Positions 33,695-44,680 of a DNA stretch of 64,000 nt are shown in pieces. Where the stretch lies: positions 80,344-144,343 of the forward strand of contig MQVO02000047.1 in NCBI GenBank assembly GCA_001986395.2, written 5' to 3'. Under the pieces are notes generated by a model. It was not told where the DNA came from and ran no database searches. It saw only the letters and a program-made list of their open reading frames with translations. Positions within the stretch are counted from its first letter, which is position 1; every line of letters starts with the position of its first letter. The DNA comes from Irpex lacteus (lineage: Eukaryota; Basidiomycota; Agaricomycetes; Polyporales; Irpicaceae). A program made the position numbers and the translations under genes.

Positions 33695-36178
33695 TCACAA
33701 CTTCGCTTTACCAGCCTCCGAGTCCTTCTTCGCCGCCTCAGCTTTCGCCGCCCTCTCCATCATCTCTTTCGTCTCCGTTGCTGCCTCAGCAAGATAGTGC
33801 TTGAGCTCCTTGGTGCGGTTCTTCACGCTCGTGATCGTCCAGCGAATGTAGTTATCCGCAATAGTGTACGAAAGACCGTAACCATCGGGCACGACTATAA
33901 ACATGATTAGCTTCAATGTATTTTCGTTCCATTCGTCTTGAACGCACCTTCGCCATAACCCCAGCCGTCGAGGTAGGGAGACGACAAGTTCGAAGTGGAC
34001 AGCTCCCAGTGGCTCGTACGTGAGAACGCCGGGTCGGTATAGATCTCGGGCAAGGGCTCTCCCTCCTTGAGCACCTTCTTCAGGCCAAACAGATGACGGT
34101 CGACACCCTGGCCGTCTGCCGCCCAGGCGGCATATTGCAAGTGACGCGTTACAGCCTGGCGGAAGAGTTTCGCCCTCGTCTCGTCCTGTTAACGACAATT
34201 TAGCTCGACCAACACTAACGGTATAGTCTCGACACCGCTTACAGAAACTTCGGGATCCAACATACTCTCCGCCCACTTCTTACTCTCGTTGCTTGCACTG
34301 CGGATGACCTCCGTCCTGCCAACCTTATACTTCCTCGTCTGCGCGCTCTCATAGCACACACCAGGCCTGCCAAACATCTTATGGAACGCCAGCTGCTTCA
34401 CGAGCTGCGCCCACGCATCCGGCGACGTCTTGAACTTCTTGATGTACTCCTTTCCGTATCCCTCGTACTGGAGGACCTCCAAGTCGTGCTTTCCGACCAG
34501 TTCCTCGAAAGAGGCTTCAGCCTGCTTGATGTTCGCTTTGGTCTTGTCGTCCAGGACGAAAGTGAGTTCAGTCGGGGCTGGCAAGGAAGATGCGGTCGAG
34601 GCGTCGCGTGCGGGGCCAAGATCAACTTTGTTGTGAGCGAGGGCGCCGAGGACGAACTCGGTCATGCGGAGAGTGGGGGTACCGTCCATACATGAATGTT
34701 CGCCGAGGAAACCGCTCTTGCCGTTCTCAAACACGATGACTGCGCGAAACATTAGTATCAAGTTAGAGAAAGTCGAGTGCATAGAAATCGCTGACGTTGG
34801 TGCTTGTCATAGAAACGGTTCTTGCCATCGCCGACCCACGACGCCCAGCTTGCGTCTTCCCGAGTAACAGGCTTCGTGTCATCGAGAGCTACGACGATCA
34901 ATGCGGATTCAATCTCCTTGAGCGATGCCTCGTTGGCAGGAGAAGCAGCGATCAAGTCCTTGCGAGCCTGAAGAATTCTCAATAATCAGCTGGGTCTACA
35001 TCGAATAAAGCCCTACTCACATCTGCCCAGACGTCCCTGTTCTCACTCGTAAGCGTACCAACGGGTATAGCCTTCTCCTCCCCCGCCAACTGCAGTATTC
35101 TTTCGACTTGAACTTCAAGCTCGGCAGCAGTCAGCTCACGGCCTTCGGGCGTTGCAAGAGACACCTTGAAGAACTTGTTCTTGCGGACAAATACTACATG
35201 GTTGTGTTCTGTGGCGGAGAACTTGTGGGCGGTGTCGGAGGGCTTAACGGGGTATCGGGATGAGTGGAAGCTGTGATATGTTTGTTTTGTTTAACTTGTT
35301 TTATACAAAAAATTGATCATACGTACAGCCATTTGAAAGACTCCATTGACAAAGGAGCTCCTCGGATTTCGTCTGGTTCGAGCTGGTTACTGCACAACGT
35401 CAATATTGCTGCTCACCCAAAGACATTAAGATGCACTTACTTCTCTACCAATGCTCTAAATGGCAACAACGCCTTCACTAGCTGCGCCGCGCGCTTTGCC
35501 TGCCCCGGCTTCTTCACATCATCCTTGTGGACGTAGAAGTAGCTGACGTTAACCACGACAGAGTCACGGTAGGCCATGTACGCAACATCATTCCACCAAT
35601 CTGCCAGCCAGCTCTTGATCCCTGGTTGTGCGGCACGTTCTTGCAGTCGTTCCTGGAGCTGCTTAGATAGCGGCGACTCTAGAAACTTCGTTACTGCAGC
35701 TTGAGTATTTGAGAACTCGGCCGGGGTGAGGTGAGGTTGTACGGTTTCGAGGTACTTGGCGAGCGTCGACTGGAGGGGAGGTACGGGTAGTTGTGGTAGA
35801 GAGGCTTCGAACCGAAGCATAGGTCCGACGGAGTTATCGACGGCATACCCTGGTGGCAAGTCGTTCTTGCGCGGTGCAGAGGTCTTCAATGACCGTGACT
35901 TAGACATCGTAGCGGAGACTGTTTTAGCCTGTGGAGAAAGTAGTCAATACAAGTTTACAGCCACGAGTCCTATTGAGTGGTCGCTCTACGCAGAGCCGGC
36001 TCTGGCCGCGGCATAGCATCTTTCCCCACGGGGCTCCGCACCACCCAGCCGGTAACCCTATCTCCCACTTCTCGCCACATTCGCATAGAAGAACCGAGGA
36101 GATACTCACAGAAACTTTGGCCAATGAAGGAGAAGAGCCAGCAACTCTAGCAGAAGCCTTGGCGGACAACCTCAACAT
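33695..36178 (-). CDS. CAT2: Carnitine O-acetyltransferase, mitochondrial and peroxisomal
   Basis: Multi-exon gene. The enzyme moves acetyl groups between CoA and carnitine so they can cross organelle membranes. The catalytic His lies in LGEHSCMDGTPTLR (near 34690). The substrate site includes ELSTSNLSSPYLDGWGYGE and VVPDGYGLSYTIADNYIRW. Exon 1 (36110-36178) encodes MLRLSAKASARVAGSSPSLA, a mitochondrial-type leader, and joins at 35928. A second in-frame ATG at 35907 (MSKSRSLKTSAPRKNDLPPG) would give a leaderless form. The C-terminus is EAGKAKL, a peroxisomal PTS1 signal. Two starts plus PTS1 match the dual targeting known for yeast Cat2. It works with acetyl-CoA synthetase in growth on acetate or fatty acids. 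Confidence 0.94.
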
Positions 36179-36834
36179 AACCGGGCGGGTAGTGTTCTTG
36201 AGGCAAAGTGAAGGGGCTGGAGGACTAGCTGCACGCAGTGGTCTTCCGGCTCCTATATATACGATCGCTGGGCAAGGTAGGTTCCGTATAAAGGGGAGTT
36301 AGAGAGGGTGCTCAGGTGAGGTGGCTGCAATCAAATTCGAGCTGTGAATTTGAATGCGCCAGTCAATATCGAGGCTAGTTTGGTGGCGCTGTGGTCAAAT
36401 GACCATCGCAGCGTTTGTGGGGTACTCGACACTCACCTTGGCTGCCCTGAACGATGCGGGGAAAAAGATGGTAGGCTTTGCGGGTCTGCGGCGAATGCGA
36501 TGTCTGCGAGGTCGCGTTAAGTACGCCCTCGGACGGTCCAACCGGCCTCTGCTGGATGCCATGTGATTTGAGCGGTGATCTGGTTTGAAGTAAGCAGCAA
36601 GTCGTTGGGGACGTCGGTGACCACGAAGAGGTAAACGGAGTGCAGACATGGCTGGATGTCGTTGTATAACCCTGAAATGAAGTGCGGCTGCTATGAATTG
36701 AGTGGTCGACATCGGCGTGCGAACCAGATCGCGTCTGCGTGTGAAGGCGACCTCTGCATCTCTCGAAATCTCAGGCTATTCAACTTTATCACCGACCACC
36801 ACATCCACCGCGGCCGAAAACAAGTGCATTCGAA
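36179..36834. other. Intergenic, divergent promoters
   Basis: 656 nt between the carnitine acetyltransferase and phosducin-like starts. No gene or repeat recognised. Confidence 0.45.
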
Positions 36835-38020
36835 ATGGTGTGTAGCAGCACGTAATCACACGTCTGTCGCCAAAGTTGACCACCCCAGGACGGCAACATC
36901 GAAGAACTCGTCCTCTCAGGCAAACTCTTCAACCCGCCCTCCCGCTCGTCTTCTCCAGTTCGCTCGAGATCGCCATCGCCAGTACCAGCGCAGTGGCCCA
37001 ACGATGACAGCGACTTTGATTACGACTCAGATGCCGAGCGCAGACGTGCATTCGAGGAGAAACTCTCTGCCCAGCAGCGGGAATCAGAGTCCATTGGTAT
37101 GGGCCCTGGGCGCACTGGAGTAAAGGGTGTGATACGAGATCGCAACGAGGCAGCTTCTGCAGCTCGTGCCAAAAGGTCGCAAGAAATAAATGCGCTTAAT
37201 AAGGCGATGGAGAAGGCTAGTTTGGGTGGGAAGACATGGGCAGAGGAGGAACGGGAGAAGCAACTAGCTGACGAAGCGGCCGAAGGAGGATCCTCGAAAC
37301 GAGTGCCCTTGAGTAAGGGCAGATTCGGCCACCTGAGAGAAGTTGGTGAACGAGGTTATGTGGAAGCCGTTGAGTCCGAAGAGAGAAGTGTCTGGGTGGT
37401 CGTGCATATCTATGATCCCGTATGTTCTTTCACTACTCCCTCGCATTTGTACATATAGCTCACTGGCTTTTAGTCGCTGGACAGATGTGCATCTCTGGAT
37501 GAGACTCTGAGCAGGCTTGCTCGTCTATATCCCCATGTCAAATTCCTGCGCGCACGAGCAGGTGCAATAGGCTTCGCGTCCACGAAGAACAAATCCAATG
37601 GATCATCATCTCTCCTCAGCCCACCGTTCTCGTTACGTCGGACACCATCGCGCAAGATTCTCGTTCCTGGAGGTTACCCGAAGGATTCAGACGAAGAAGA
37701 CTCAGATGAAGACAATAGCGAGCACGAGAGCGATGATGGTTGGGGAGACGATGCAGTTGACACGGATGTGTTGCCCACTCTGTTGGTATACAGGGCCGGT
37801 GAACTGGTACACTCATGGGTGAGAGTTGACTGGGAGGCAACTATGGGCATAGAAGAGTACCTGCGAAAGTGAGTACCCTTTGCAATATTCTTATATCTCG
37901 TCGTCTTACAGGTTGAGCAGACACCATATATTATCGGGCGGAAGGTCGAGTAGCAACCTTGGGTTCCCCGACGATGATGACGACGATCTCATCTTCACGG
38001 GCAGTGATGAAGATTTCTGA
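36835..38020 (+). CDS. Phosducin-like protein (thioredoxin-like fold)
   Basis: Exons 36889-37419, 37474-37868 and 37912-38020, plus a start exon that I place at ATG 36835-36837 with donor GTGTGT, giving M-DGNIEELVLSGKLF. That first exon is the weakest part. Phosducin-like proteins act as co-chaperones for the CCT chaperonin and in G-protein beta-gamma folding. Supporting segments: GPGRTGVKGVIRDR, LSKGRFGHLREVGERGYVEA, VWVVVHIYDPSLDRCASLDE, LYPHVKFLRARAGAIGF and LPTLLVYRAGELVHSWVR. The end is acidic (DDDDDDLIFTGSDEDF), as usual for the family. An unusually long Ser-rich loop interrupts the thioredoxin fold near 37590-37720. Confidence 0.85.
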
Positions 38021-38647
38021 TCATAGATTACTAGCCAGACACGTACATAGACCTAGATGACTCTAATTATTTGAAGTCATGAATAGTGTTATCAATCCAG
38101 CATACCTAGCAGCAGATATCATGAGCTCGCGAAGGTTCGATTTTTCTACTCTGCCTCGGGGAGACTAGATGTACCTTCGTCGTCAAAATCCTGTACAACT
38201 TCTCCACCCCTGCTTTTACATCAGGACTCATACCCCTACTTTCTTGTTCTTGCTCCTAGAGCAAGCTTACCACTTTGGATAACGATACGCGTCTACATTG
38301 GCGCTAATTCTGCTTTGTCAGCAGCAGCAGCCGAGTCCAATTTACAACCAAAGACATTCAAGTCCTTTTATCGTCGTCTCGCACAGTTTCCAATCCCTCT
38401 GGTATGGACAGTGGGTTGATGAAATGTCTTGAAACGGGAGCAAGACCTGCCGCCACCATGGGTGGCCCTTCCGAGTTAACATGCGCGTCCATTCGTTTTG
38501 CAGTCCATCGGAGACAACTGCTTCGCCTGTCGCCGTGCACATACTTATAAGCTGACCTGGAAATAGTGTCAAGATCGCTTCCGTTATTGCGCTGCTACTT
38601 AGCTGGCCTTCAAAGTGTGATCAAAAAAAAGCCATACAGAAAAGGGA
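38021..38647. other. Intergenic before tRNA-Glu(CUC)
   Basis: No gene seen. Eight A at 38623-38630 and four at 38640-38643 serve as T-runs for the minus-strand tRNA. Confidence 0.45.
38640..38643 (-). terminator. Pol III terminator of tRNA-Glu(CUC)
   Basis: TTTT on the minus strand 4 nt after the mature end, with a longer eight-T run (38623-38630) as back-up. Confidence 0.6.
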
Positions 38648-38719
38648 TTCCGACACGGGGAATCGAACCCCGGGCTATCGCGTGAGAGGCGATAATGTTA
38701 GCCACTACACCATATCGGA
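38648..38719 (-). tRNA. tRNA-Glu (CUC)
   Basis: A 72-nt cloverleaf with acceptor TCCGATA/TGTCGGA (one G-U pair), anticodon loop CTCTCAC (anticodon CUC) and B box GGTTCGATTCC. It differs from the UUC tRNA at 14698 at a handful of stem positions and the anticodon wobble base. Confidence 0.97.
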
Positions 38720-38850
38720 CATAACAGTTCTGCCCTGAGTGTATATTAAATTACATAATCGACACACTGACAGGCTCGGCGATTCGTTTGAAGTAATTTA
38801 GAGTGCATTGGCACTTGTGGCAGACCTCGTTGGACGCAAGTTCGCGCATT

Positions 38851-40017
38851 ATGGTTCGAAACTCACCTTCGCCTTCTCGTGACGACTATACCGACAGGTC
38901 TCGTAATAAAAGGCGACGTGACGACTATTCAGATAGAGACGGACCCCATCGAAGTTATCGGGACTCTGACCGAGGTGCAGACAGTAGTTCAAGGCGTGGC
39001 CAAAGACGGGAACCAGAATCTTATAGAAGTCGTAGAGACGAAGAGGACAGGACCTACAACTCCTCTAGAGATGGAGACAGGCGATACCGCAACCGGGACG
39101 AAGGCAGGGATAGAGATAGAGGGGACAGACGAAGAGACGAGGATAGGAACAGAGACGGAGGTGACAGACGACGAGATGACAGAGACAAGCCTTCGACTTC
39201 ACGCAGGTCTGCCTCTCCACCTAGACGTTCACGCTCTCAGTCAGGCAGGCCTTCGAGGCCCTCACGGTCGCCGTCGAAGTCTGCTGAGCCCGAAGACAAA
39301 GCAAAGCCGAACTTCGCTCCTTCTGGGTTGCTTGCGGCGGCCACGAAGACAGTGAAACATGCTGATGGTACAGGAACTGTGCTAAAATACCATGAGCCAC
39401 CTGAGGCGAGGAAACCTGTGGTGGGGTGGCGGTTGTATGTGTTCAAGGGGAAGGAACAAACCGGTGAGTGTGCTCGTACTCTCGAGTATATTGGAAGGCT
39501 GAATAACGCCTTTCGTGTTATTTGATTAGATTTGCTACATATACACAGGCAAAGCGCATATCTGATTGGTCGTGACCGTCTTGTCGTAGACATTACAGTT
39601 GATCATCCGTCCTGCTCCAAACAGCATGCTGTCATACAATGTAAGCCTCACCTTGCTGAAGCAACGAGGCATACTCTAACGCTAGTCACAGTTCGACAGG
39701 TACACGAAAAGAATGAGTTTGGTGACACGAAGACTGCAGTAAAGTGAGCTTCCTTCGTATTAATTGCGTCTGTAGTATTTCCCTCAGCATCAACCCGCAG
39801 GCCCTTCATCATCGACCTAGAGTCGACAAACGGCACGAAAGTCAATGATGAGACAATACCAACATCACGATACTTTGAACTGAAGCTTGGTGACGGTATA
39901 GATCTCTAACTTCCCTTTGACAGTATACCCTTGTTCTGACTTAATCATCCTTCTGTAGTGATCAAATTTGGCGACTCAGTAAGAGAGTATGTGCTGCTCT
40001 CTGAAGATGCCGCCTAA
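38851..40017 (+). CDS. FHA-domain RS-rich protein, SNIP1/Pml1 type
   Basis: Exons: 38851-39463, 39530-39640, then three more to 40017, joins checked in frame. The N-terminal 130 residues are rich in RD/RS/RE dipeptides, typical of splicing factors. A conserved block (PNFAPSGLLAAATKTVKHAD, KYHEPPEARKPVVGWRLYVF) leads into a forkhead-associated domain: LLHIHRQSAYLIGRDRLVVD, DHPSCSKQHAVIQFR, PFIIDLESTNGTKVND and YFELKLGD-VIKFGDSVREY. GR, S-x-x-H and N-G-T phosphothreonine-binding positions are present. Yeast Pml1 belongs to the RES complex, which retains unspliced pre-mRNA. The upstream in-frame GTG at 38803 was not used as start. Confidence 0.9.
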
Positions 40018-41451
40018 GCACCATATGTTCCACAATTGGGAGGCCACATGTGGTCGTTCTGTGAATGGTTCCGCCGCTCAATTTAATCCGCTATGATTGT
40101 ACGATACCTTTGGCTGGTCGAAGTTCTTCGTCCTTTATAGCGCTTCGCACGAAATCTCACCGTGGCGAAATACAGTAGTGCGTGTGCAAGGGTATAACGA
40201 TAGCGTCGGTGCTGTAGCCCACGCGAGTCATTTTACTCGCAGCGATTCGCTTCGCATGTGCATCCTGGAAACACTGGAGAGGTCCAGACTTCGGTCAAAG
40301 GATACGAAAGCTGCAGGGTCACGATCCCACAATGTAATCCAGTACGCTGCCGCCTCTTTGATGATGCAGGCGCCTGGCTTATGTGCGACGACTGAAGTAC
40401 AAGAAGGCCCTAATGCACTCGCATGTCCCTTGTTCCCCACGAGGCGGAAGATGTGACCTCGTTGATAGCGGCAGCGCTACGGTTACCACGAGGGCAAGGG
40501 TCGTGGGGAAGACCAACTCGATCAATCCGTATGTTTTCGTGGTGGGAGCCAGCAACCTGGGCTGAAGCTCAGTGGCACCTTGATTGCCTACGGGCGGCTG
40601 GTGGGACGAGTGGCACTTCCTCCATTGACCGCGAAAGAAAGCCTACTGGCCTCTACGAAATGAGTATCGAGAAACGGATTCTGCTCTCTACCTTGCTGGC
40701 CGTTCAGTACCAAGTATTCGACGCGGTTTCATATGTACTAATTTGGGTCTTCTTGTGTAGTGCTTTCTGGCGGCTATTTTGCAAGGTCGTCGGGGCGGCT
40801 TGAACGAGTGTATGTTGTTTTATTCGCGGGCCAAGATGCGCGTTGCGAGACTTGCGACAGGTACGGAAACGGGTATGGCTGAACCCCTCCGGCTGCCGAT
40901 AGATATTTTGGGAAGCCGCATCCTAGGCAGAGCACGATTCAGACATGTGGTGCGTGTGTAGTCCTCGGTTCAAGTGTGTCGTGTATACTGATCGTCCACC
41001 AAGGACCGGATGACAAACAGCCAGGGTTTGCTTCTGCATGTTGAACTTCTTGAATTGGTACCATTCTCTTCGCCATGAAGGGAGTGGCACCGTCATTACA
41101 CTCGCTGTATACTTTGTATCTCACATTGCCGCCGTACACAAGGCCCTCCCTGTGAGTTGACAGTCGGCATGCAAGAAGAGTCTAAGACAGGCTAATGATT
41201 TACCATCAGCTACCGATCGCCGATAGCAGTCAGTCCGGCGTATGGAACCACAGCACCTAGCACCCGTTGCTACATCCCGACATAACCTGTAAGGGTCGGT
41301 TTTACGTGTCTCATCTCATACCGAATCAAACACACTAATTCATCGCAGTGAACCGTTTTCGATTGTATATGTCAAATTTGAGGAACAAGGTTCCTGGAAC
41401 GTTGCAATGAGCACCACAAGAGACTCCCTCTAACAATGACCGGCGGGCGAC
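40018..41451. other. Long intergenic stretch with uncertain reading frames
   Basis: About 1.4 kb without a gene that I can support. The best frame is 40423-40803 (listed separately). The rest shows no conserved motif and no repeat structure. Confidence 0.4.
40423..40803 (+). CDS. Hypothetical small protein with a C-terminal membrane segment
   Basis: 126-codon ATG-started frame, unrecognised. The last 45 residues contain a hydrophobic segment (YVLIWVFLCSAFWRLFCKVV) that could span a membrane. The first 80 residues are unremarkable. There is no supporting promoter or splice evidence, and it may be a chance frame in a 1.4-kb gap. Confidence 0.18.
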   Translation: MSLVPHEAEDVTSLIAAALRLPRGQGSWGRPTRSIRMFSWWEPATWAEAQWHLDCLRAAGGTSGTSSIDRERKPTGLYEMSIEKRILLSTLLAVQYQVFDAVSYVLIWVFLCSAFWRLFCKVVGAA

Positions 41452-41459
41452 TATAAAAG
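41452..41459 (+). promoter_or_regulatory. TATA box of zinc-finger-like gene 2
   Basis: TATAAAAG 87 nt before the start codon, identical to that of the paralogue at 10124. Confidence 0.65.
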
Positions 41460-41545
41460 CCACATAAACATGGACCGCTTGGTACAAAGCTCACAGCTAT
41501 CGAGCCTCCCATCCCCTTACGTATTCCTTGCTATCATCTTTCGCC

Positions 41546-42770
41546 ATGGTGGACTGGCTTCACGGGCACACTATCATTCAACAGCACCCAGTAGAACAAC
41601 ACACCTCCGGCGACAATTCATGCTGCTGGGCCGACCAATCTTCATTTGACCTGTCCGCTGGCGCGCCATCTTCCGTCGATGACTGGTTGAATCAAGAATC
41701 ATCTCTCCTTTCACATGCGTTCCCACTTCCAACGTCACCAGAGATTTTCGAGGACATACATATGCCAACAAGGCACGACGGGTTCACAGACTTAGCTTCC
41801 CTCACAGAATGGCCTCAAACTGTGGATTTACCGACGATGGGAAGCCACTTGTCAGTACTGTCAGTATTTAAGTAGTTAATATTATATATATTCGACACGA
41901 TGCTTACAATACCTTTCTCACTTCAACAGGCATGACCATGTGTATGACACGACGACTCCGGACAGCTTTCACATTTATCCCGCGGATCTCCTCGTACCCA
42001 CCATGGATTCGTCATCTTTCCATATACATGCCCCCGATGTCTCTATCACTCACGCAACTGTGTCTCCTCAACTACTTCATGCATCGACCTCCTCTCGCAC
42101 CATCCACAGAGAAGTCCCCGATGCAGGACATTGTTCGGACGAAGACGAGGTTGAAGATGACAGCGGCAACGACAGCGAGTACATTCCTTCATCGGTGCTA
42201 ACCCTCAAACAACGTATCTCTCGTCGCCGTGGCACTCGTATGACTTCTACATTAAACCACTCGTCACGAGGCCCAGCTTCTCAGAATCGTCGCCCAGCGC
42301 GTACGACAAGGCCCGGCTCTACTTCTCGCCAATCGTCTCTGGAAGTATCGGACTCCTCTGACAGCTATCATCCCATTCGTACAGCCCCTCGCCGAGCTCA
42401 GAGGGAAGGCATTCCTAACTACGAAGCGACCGATGCCAAAGGCGACTTCTGCTGCGAAGTTTGTGGGTATACTTGCCCGCCTCAACGAAGGCTAGACTTC
42501 AAGCGTCATGTAAACACACACTATCCTCACATGACCGGAGGGCCAAAAGTATGCTGCGGTATCCCTGTCGAGCTCAGCACCAGCGCAGATTGGCGTGGAC
42601 GCGTTGCGGAGGATATGCCCGTACGGACATTCTATGGTCGAAGAATGGTTGGCGGGTGTGGGAAGGTTTTCAGCCGCACGGACGCCCTCCTCAGACATCT
42701 TACTTCAGCCAACAACCCTTGTATTGGTGATATTGATGGCGAATGGCACCCTCCCAAGCTACGGGACTAG
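41546..42770 (+). CDS. Zinc-finger-like protein (paralogue 2)
   Basis: Two exons, 41546-41850 and 41930-42770, joined in frame at SHLHDHVYD. The disordered Ser/Thr/Asp-rich N-terminus carries a short acidic stretch (DEDEVEDDSGNDSEY) and a basic patch (KQRISRRRGTR). The C-terminal block is CCEVCGYTCPPQRRLDFKRH, VNTHYPH, CCGIPVE, FYGRRMVGGCGKVFSRTDAL, LRHL, CIGDIDGEWHPPKL. It shows C-x2-C ... H-x3-H spacing followed by a second Cys-rich part with GGCG...SRTDAL..HL. The order matches the gene at 10124 almost residue for residue, so the two form a duplicate pair. A transcription-regulator role is inferred from the block and composition. Confidence 0.82.
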
Positions 42771-43253
42771 GCGGATTTTGTTTCTCTTCACAAGGAATAA
42801 TGTCCATCTTTCCTCAATAATAGTCGTAACGTCTCATACCTTATAGTATACCCTACTCATGCCCTTCGTGGCTCTATTCTCATCTGCCGTGAAGCTCTGT
42901 CTTGTACTAATCTTCTATAGTATAGTACTATACCTCTGTATCTTATACTTGTACGTCAACAGTATACCATGGCGCACTGCCATAATGCGGTGAAGTCACT
43001 TTTGTTACATTTATATTCGATATAATTTTACCGCAAGAAAAGTAGCATGGTCAAGTTCGCGGACGACTATCCTTCTAAGTCTGTAGTCACCAATGTCGCT
43101 ATCCGCTGGCACCTACACCTACTATTGTCGCTTCCCTCGCACCTGTGGGACGGTCATCGCCTCATCTATCAACACTTCATGTCAAGGTAGTTATAGGTGA
43201 ATATCATACAACTTCATTACATTATTCAGTAGAAACACTACTGTAGACGCGTC
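42771..43253. other. Intergenic, AT-rich palindromic tract
   Basis: Convergent 3' ends. Around 42843-42970 there are repeated TATAGTATA / TAGTACTATA palindromes, possibly acting in transcript termination. No gene seen. Confidence 0.4.
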
Positions 43254-44680
43254 CTAGTCGTATCCGCTATCGCTACCATCACTAAATTCATCATCCGACG
43301 GAGGCGGGAGCGATGGCCACCGGCGCCATTTCTCTTCATGCTCAACGACAGCCTCCACAAAGTCCACTATCAACGCGTCAAGGCTGTAGAATGCAGTAAG
43401 TAATCAAAGTATATGAGACGAATAAACGGACTGCAATAGCTTACTATGGTTTACCAGGCTGAATGATAACATACTTCTTGATAGTATTGAGATACTTGCA
43501 TACTTCGGCCCAAGAGGCTGGAAGAGAGACGTATCTGTAGAAGGTGAATTTATTGCCTTCTAAGCATGCAATCGCCTCCGCCGGGTCGTAGGAGCTCCAA
43601 CGCTCTTGTTCAGGTCTAAGCCACCAAGATGTGAGACAGCAAGGGTCCCTACTGAGTGAGCGTGAAGATTCGTTGATAGGGGGAGGCAGAGCCACGCCTG
43701 TGAGATCTAAGTTGATGACCCAACTCTGGCGATCTCCAATCCATCGGGCCCTGTCCCCAAATGCGCGGTCACTATCAAAGGCCGCGCGCTCGGAGCGAAA
43801 TGACCAGCCACGTGCTTCATACTTGTGAACGATTTCGTTTTCATCCTCATCTCCAGTATAGTCCGGTCGTAGGTACAGAGCTCGATGGTCTTCAAAAGTT
43901 GCACGAGGGTATAGCGAGTATGCGCGGTCCCAAGAAATCACGTTGAAAACGACCGCTGCAAACACTTGATTAGAGCGGCTGAGCCTCACCTAGTGTGAAC
44001 GACTTACTGGAATGAAAGTTCAAGATAACCGCCATGGGAGATGCATACGAAGAGGCCACAACCACTTGTACCTGCAGCTTTTCCGAAGAATCTCTCGGAG
44101 ATGGTTTCGTAAAGGTGAAGACAGATGCAACCCCCTTCATGTGATACTTGAGCCTATCATGAAGATCTTCCAAATCCACGCATTTGCGTAGTGCGGTATC
44201 GGGATCGGAGTCTTGCATCGAATTCGGCTGGAAGACGTAGCCGTTCTGTATTAGCCACTGCCCGACCTCTTGACGATGTTGGTAGTATGTGTAAAGGTCC
44301 AGGTCAGACCCTTTGTACGTAGTACGATTGAAGAACTGGAGAGCGCTTGAGCCAGAAACAAGGGTGGCGGTTCTTGCTTGTAACGATCGAAATGCTTCAG
44401 GATTGGCGAAGAATCGCTCGAAGTGGCTGTTTATTTTGAAAGCGCGGGGGAAATAATCGTCCACGGCGGCTCGGCCGAGCCTGCATGTGCGCCTGAGGCG
44501 GAACAAGCTACCAGGAGATGAAGCTTCGAATACGAGGTCATATAGGACGTGGTTGGTGAGTATGTCTGTCGCGAAAGTGCTTATAGGAAGAGCGCCAGCT
44601 GGATTCAATTGGGGGGCTTGGTCTAATGAAATTCAGCGCGACGAATAAAACACGAAATACACTATGGACGTACTTGCCAT
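43254..44680 (-). CDS. F-box/nucleotidyltransferase-like family copy D
   Basis: Four exons (44674-44680, 44008-44622, 43445-43955, 43254-43383), 420 residues, all joins in frame. The 7-nt first exon again encodes only the start (M-A-N split). F-box-like part: ILTNHVLYDLVFEASSPGSL, RRTCRLGRAAVDDYFPRAF. The nucleotidyltransferase-like motif is intact: VSGSSALQFFNRTTYKGSDL then DLYTY. The core reads SPMAVILNFHST/VFNVISWDRAYSLYPRATFE. The tail has KWRRWPSLPPPSDDEFSD, close to copies A and C. It lies about 10 kb from the tandem trio, on the opposite strand, convergent with the zinc-finger-like gene. Activity is not established. Confidence 0.8.

Noticed and set aside
38879..39355. 158-codon frame rich in Thr/Glu
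   Set aside because: It is the out-of-frame shadow of the RD-repeat region of the FHA protein.
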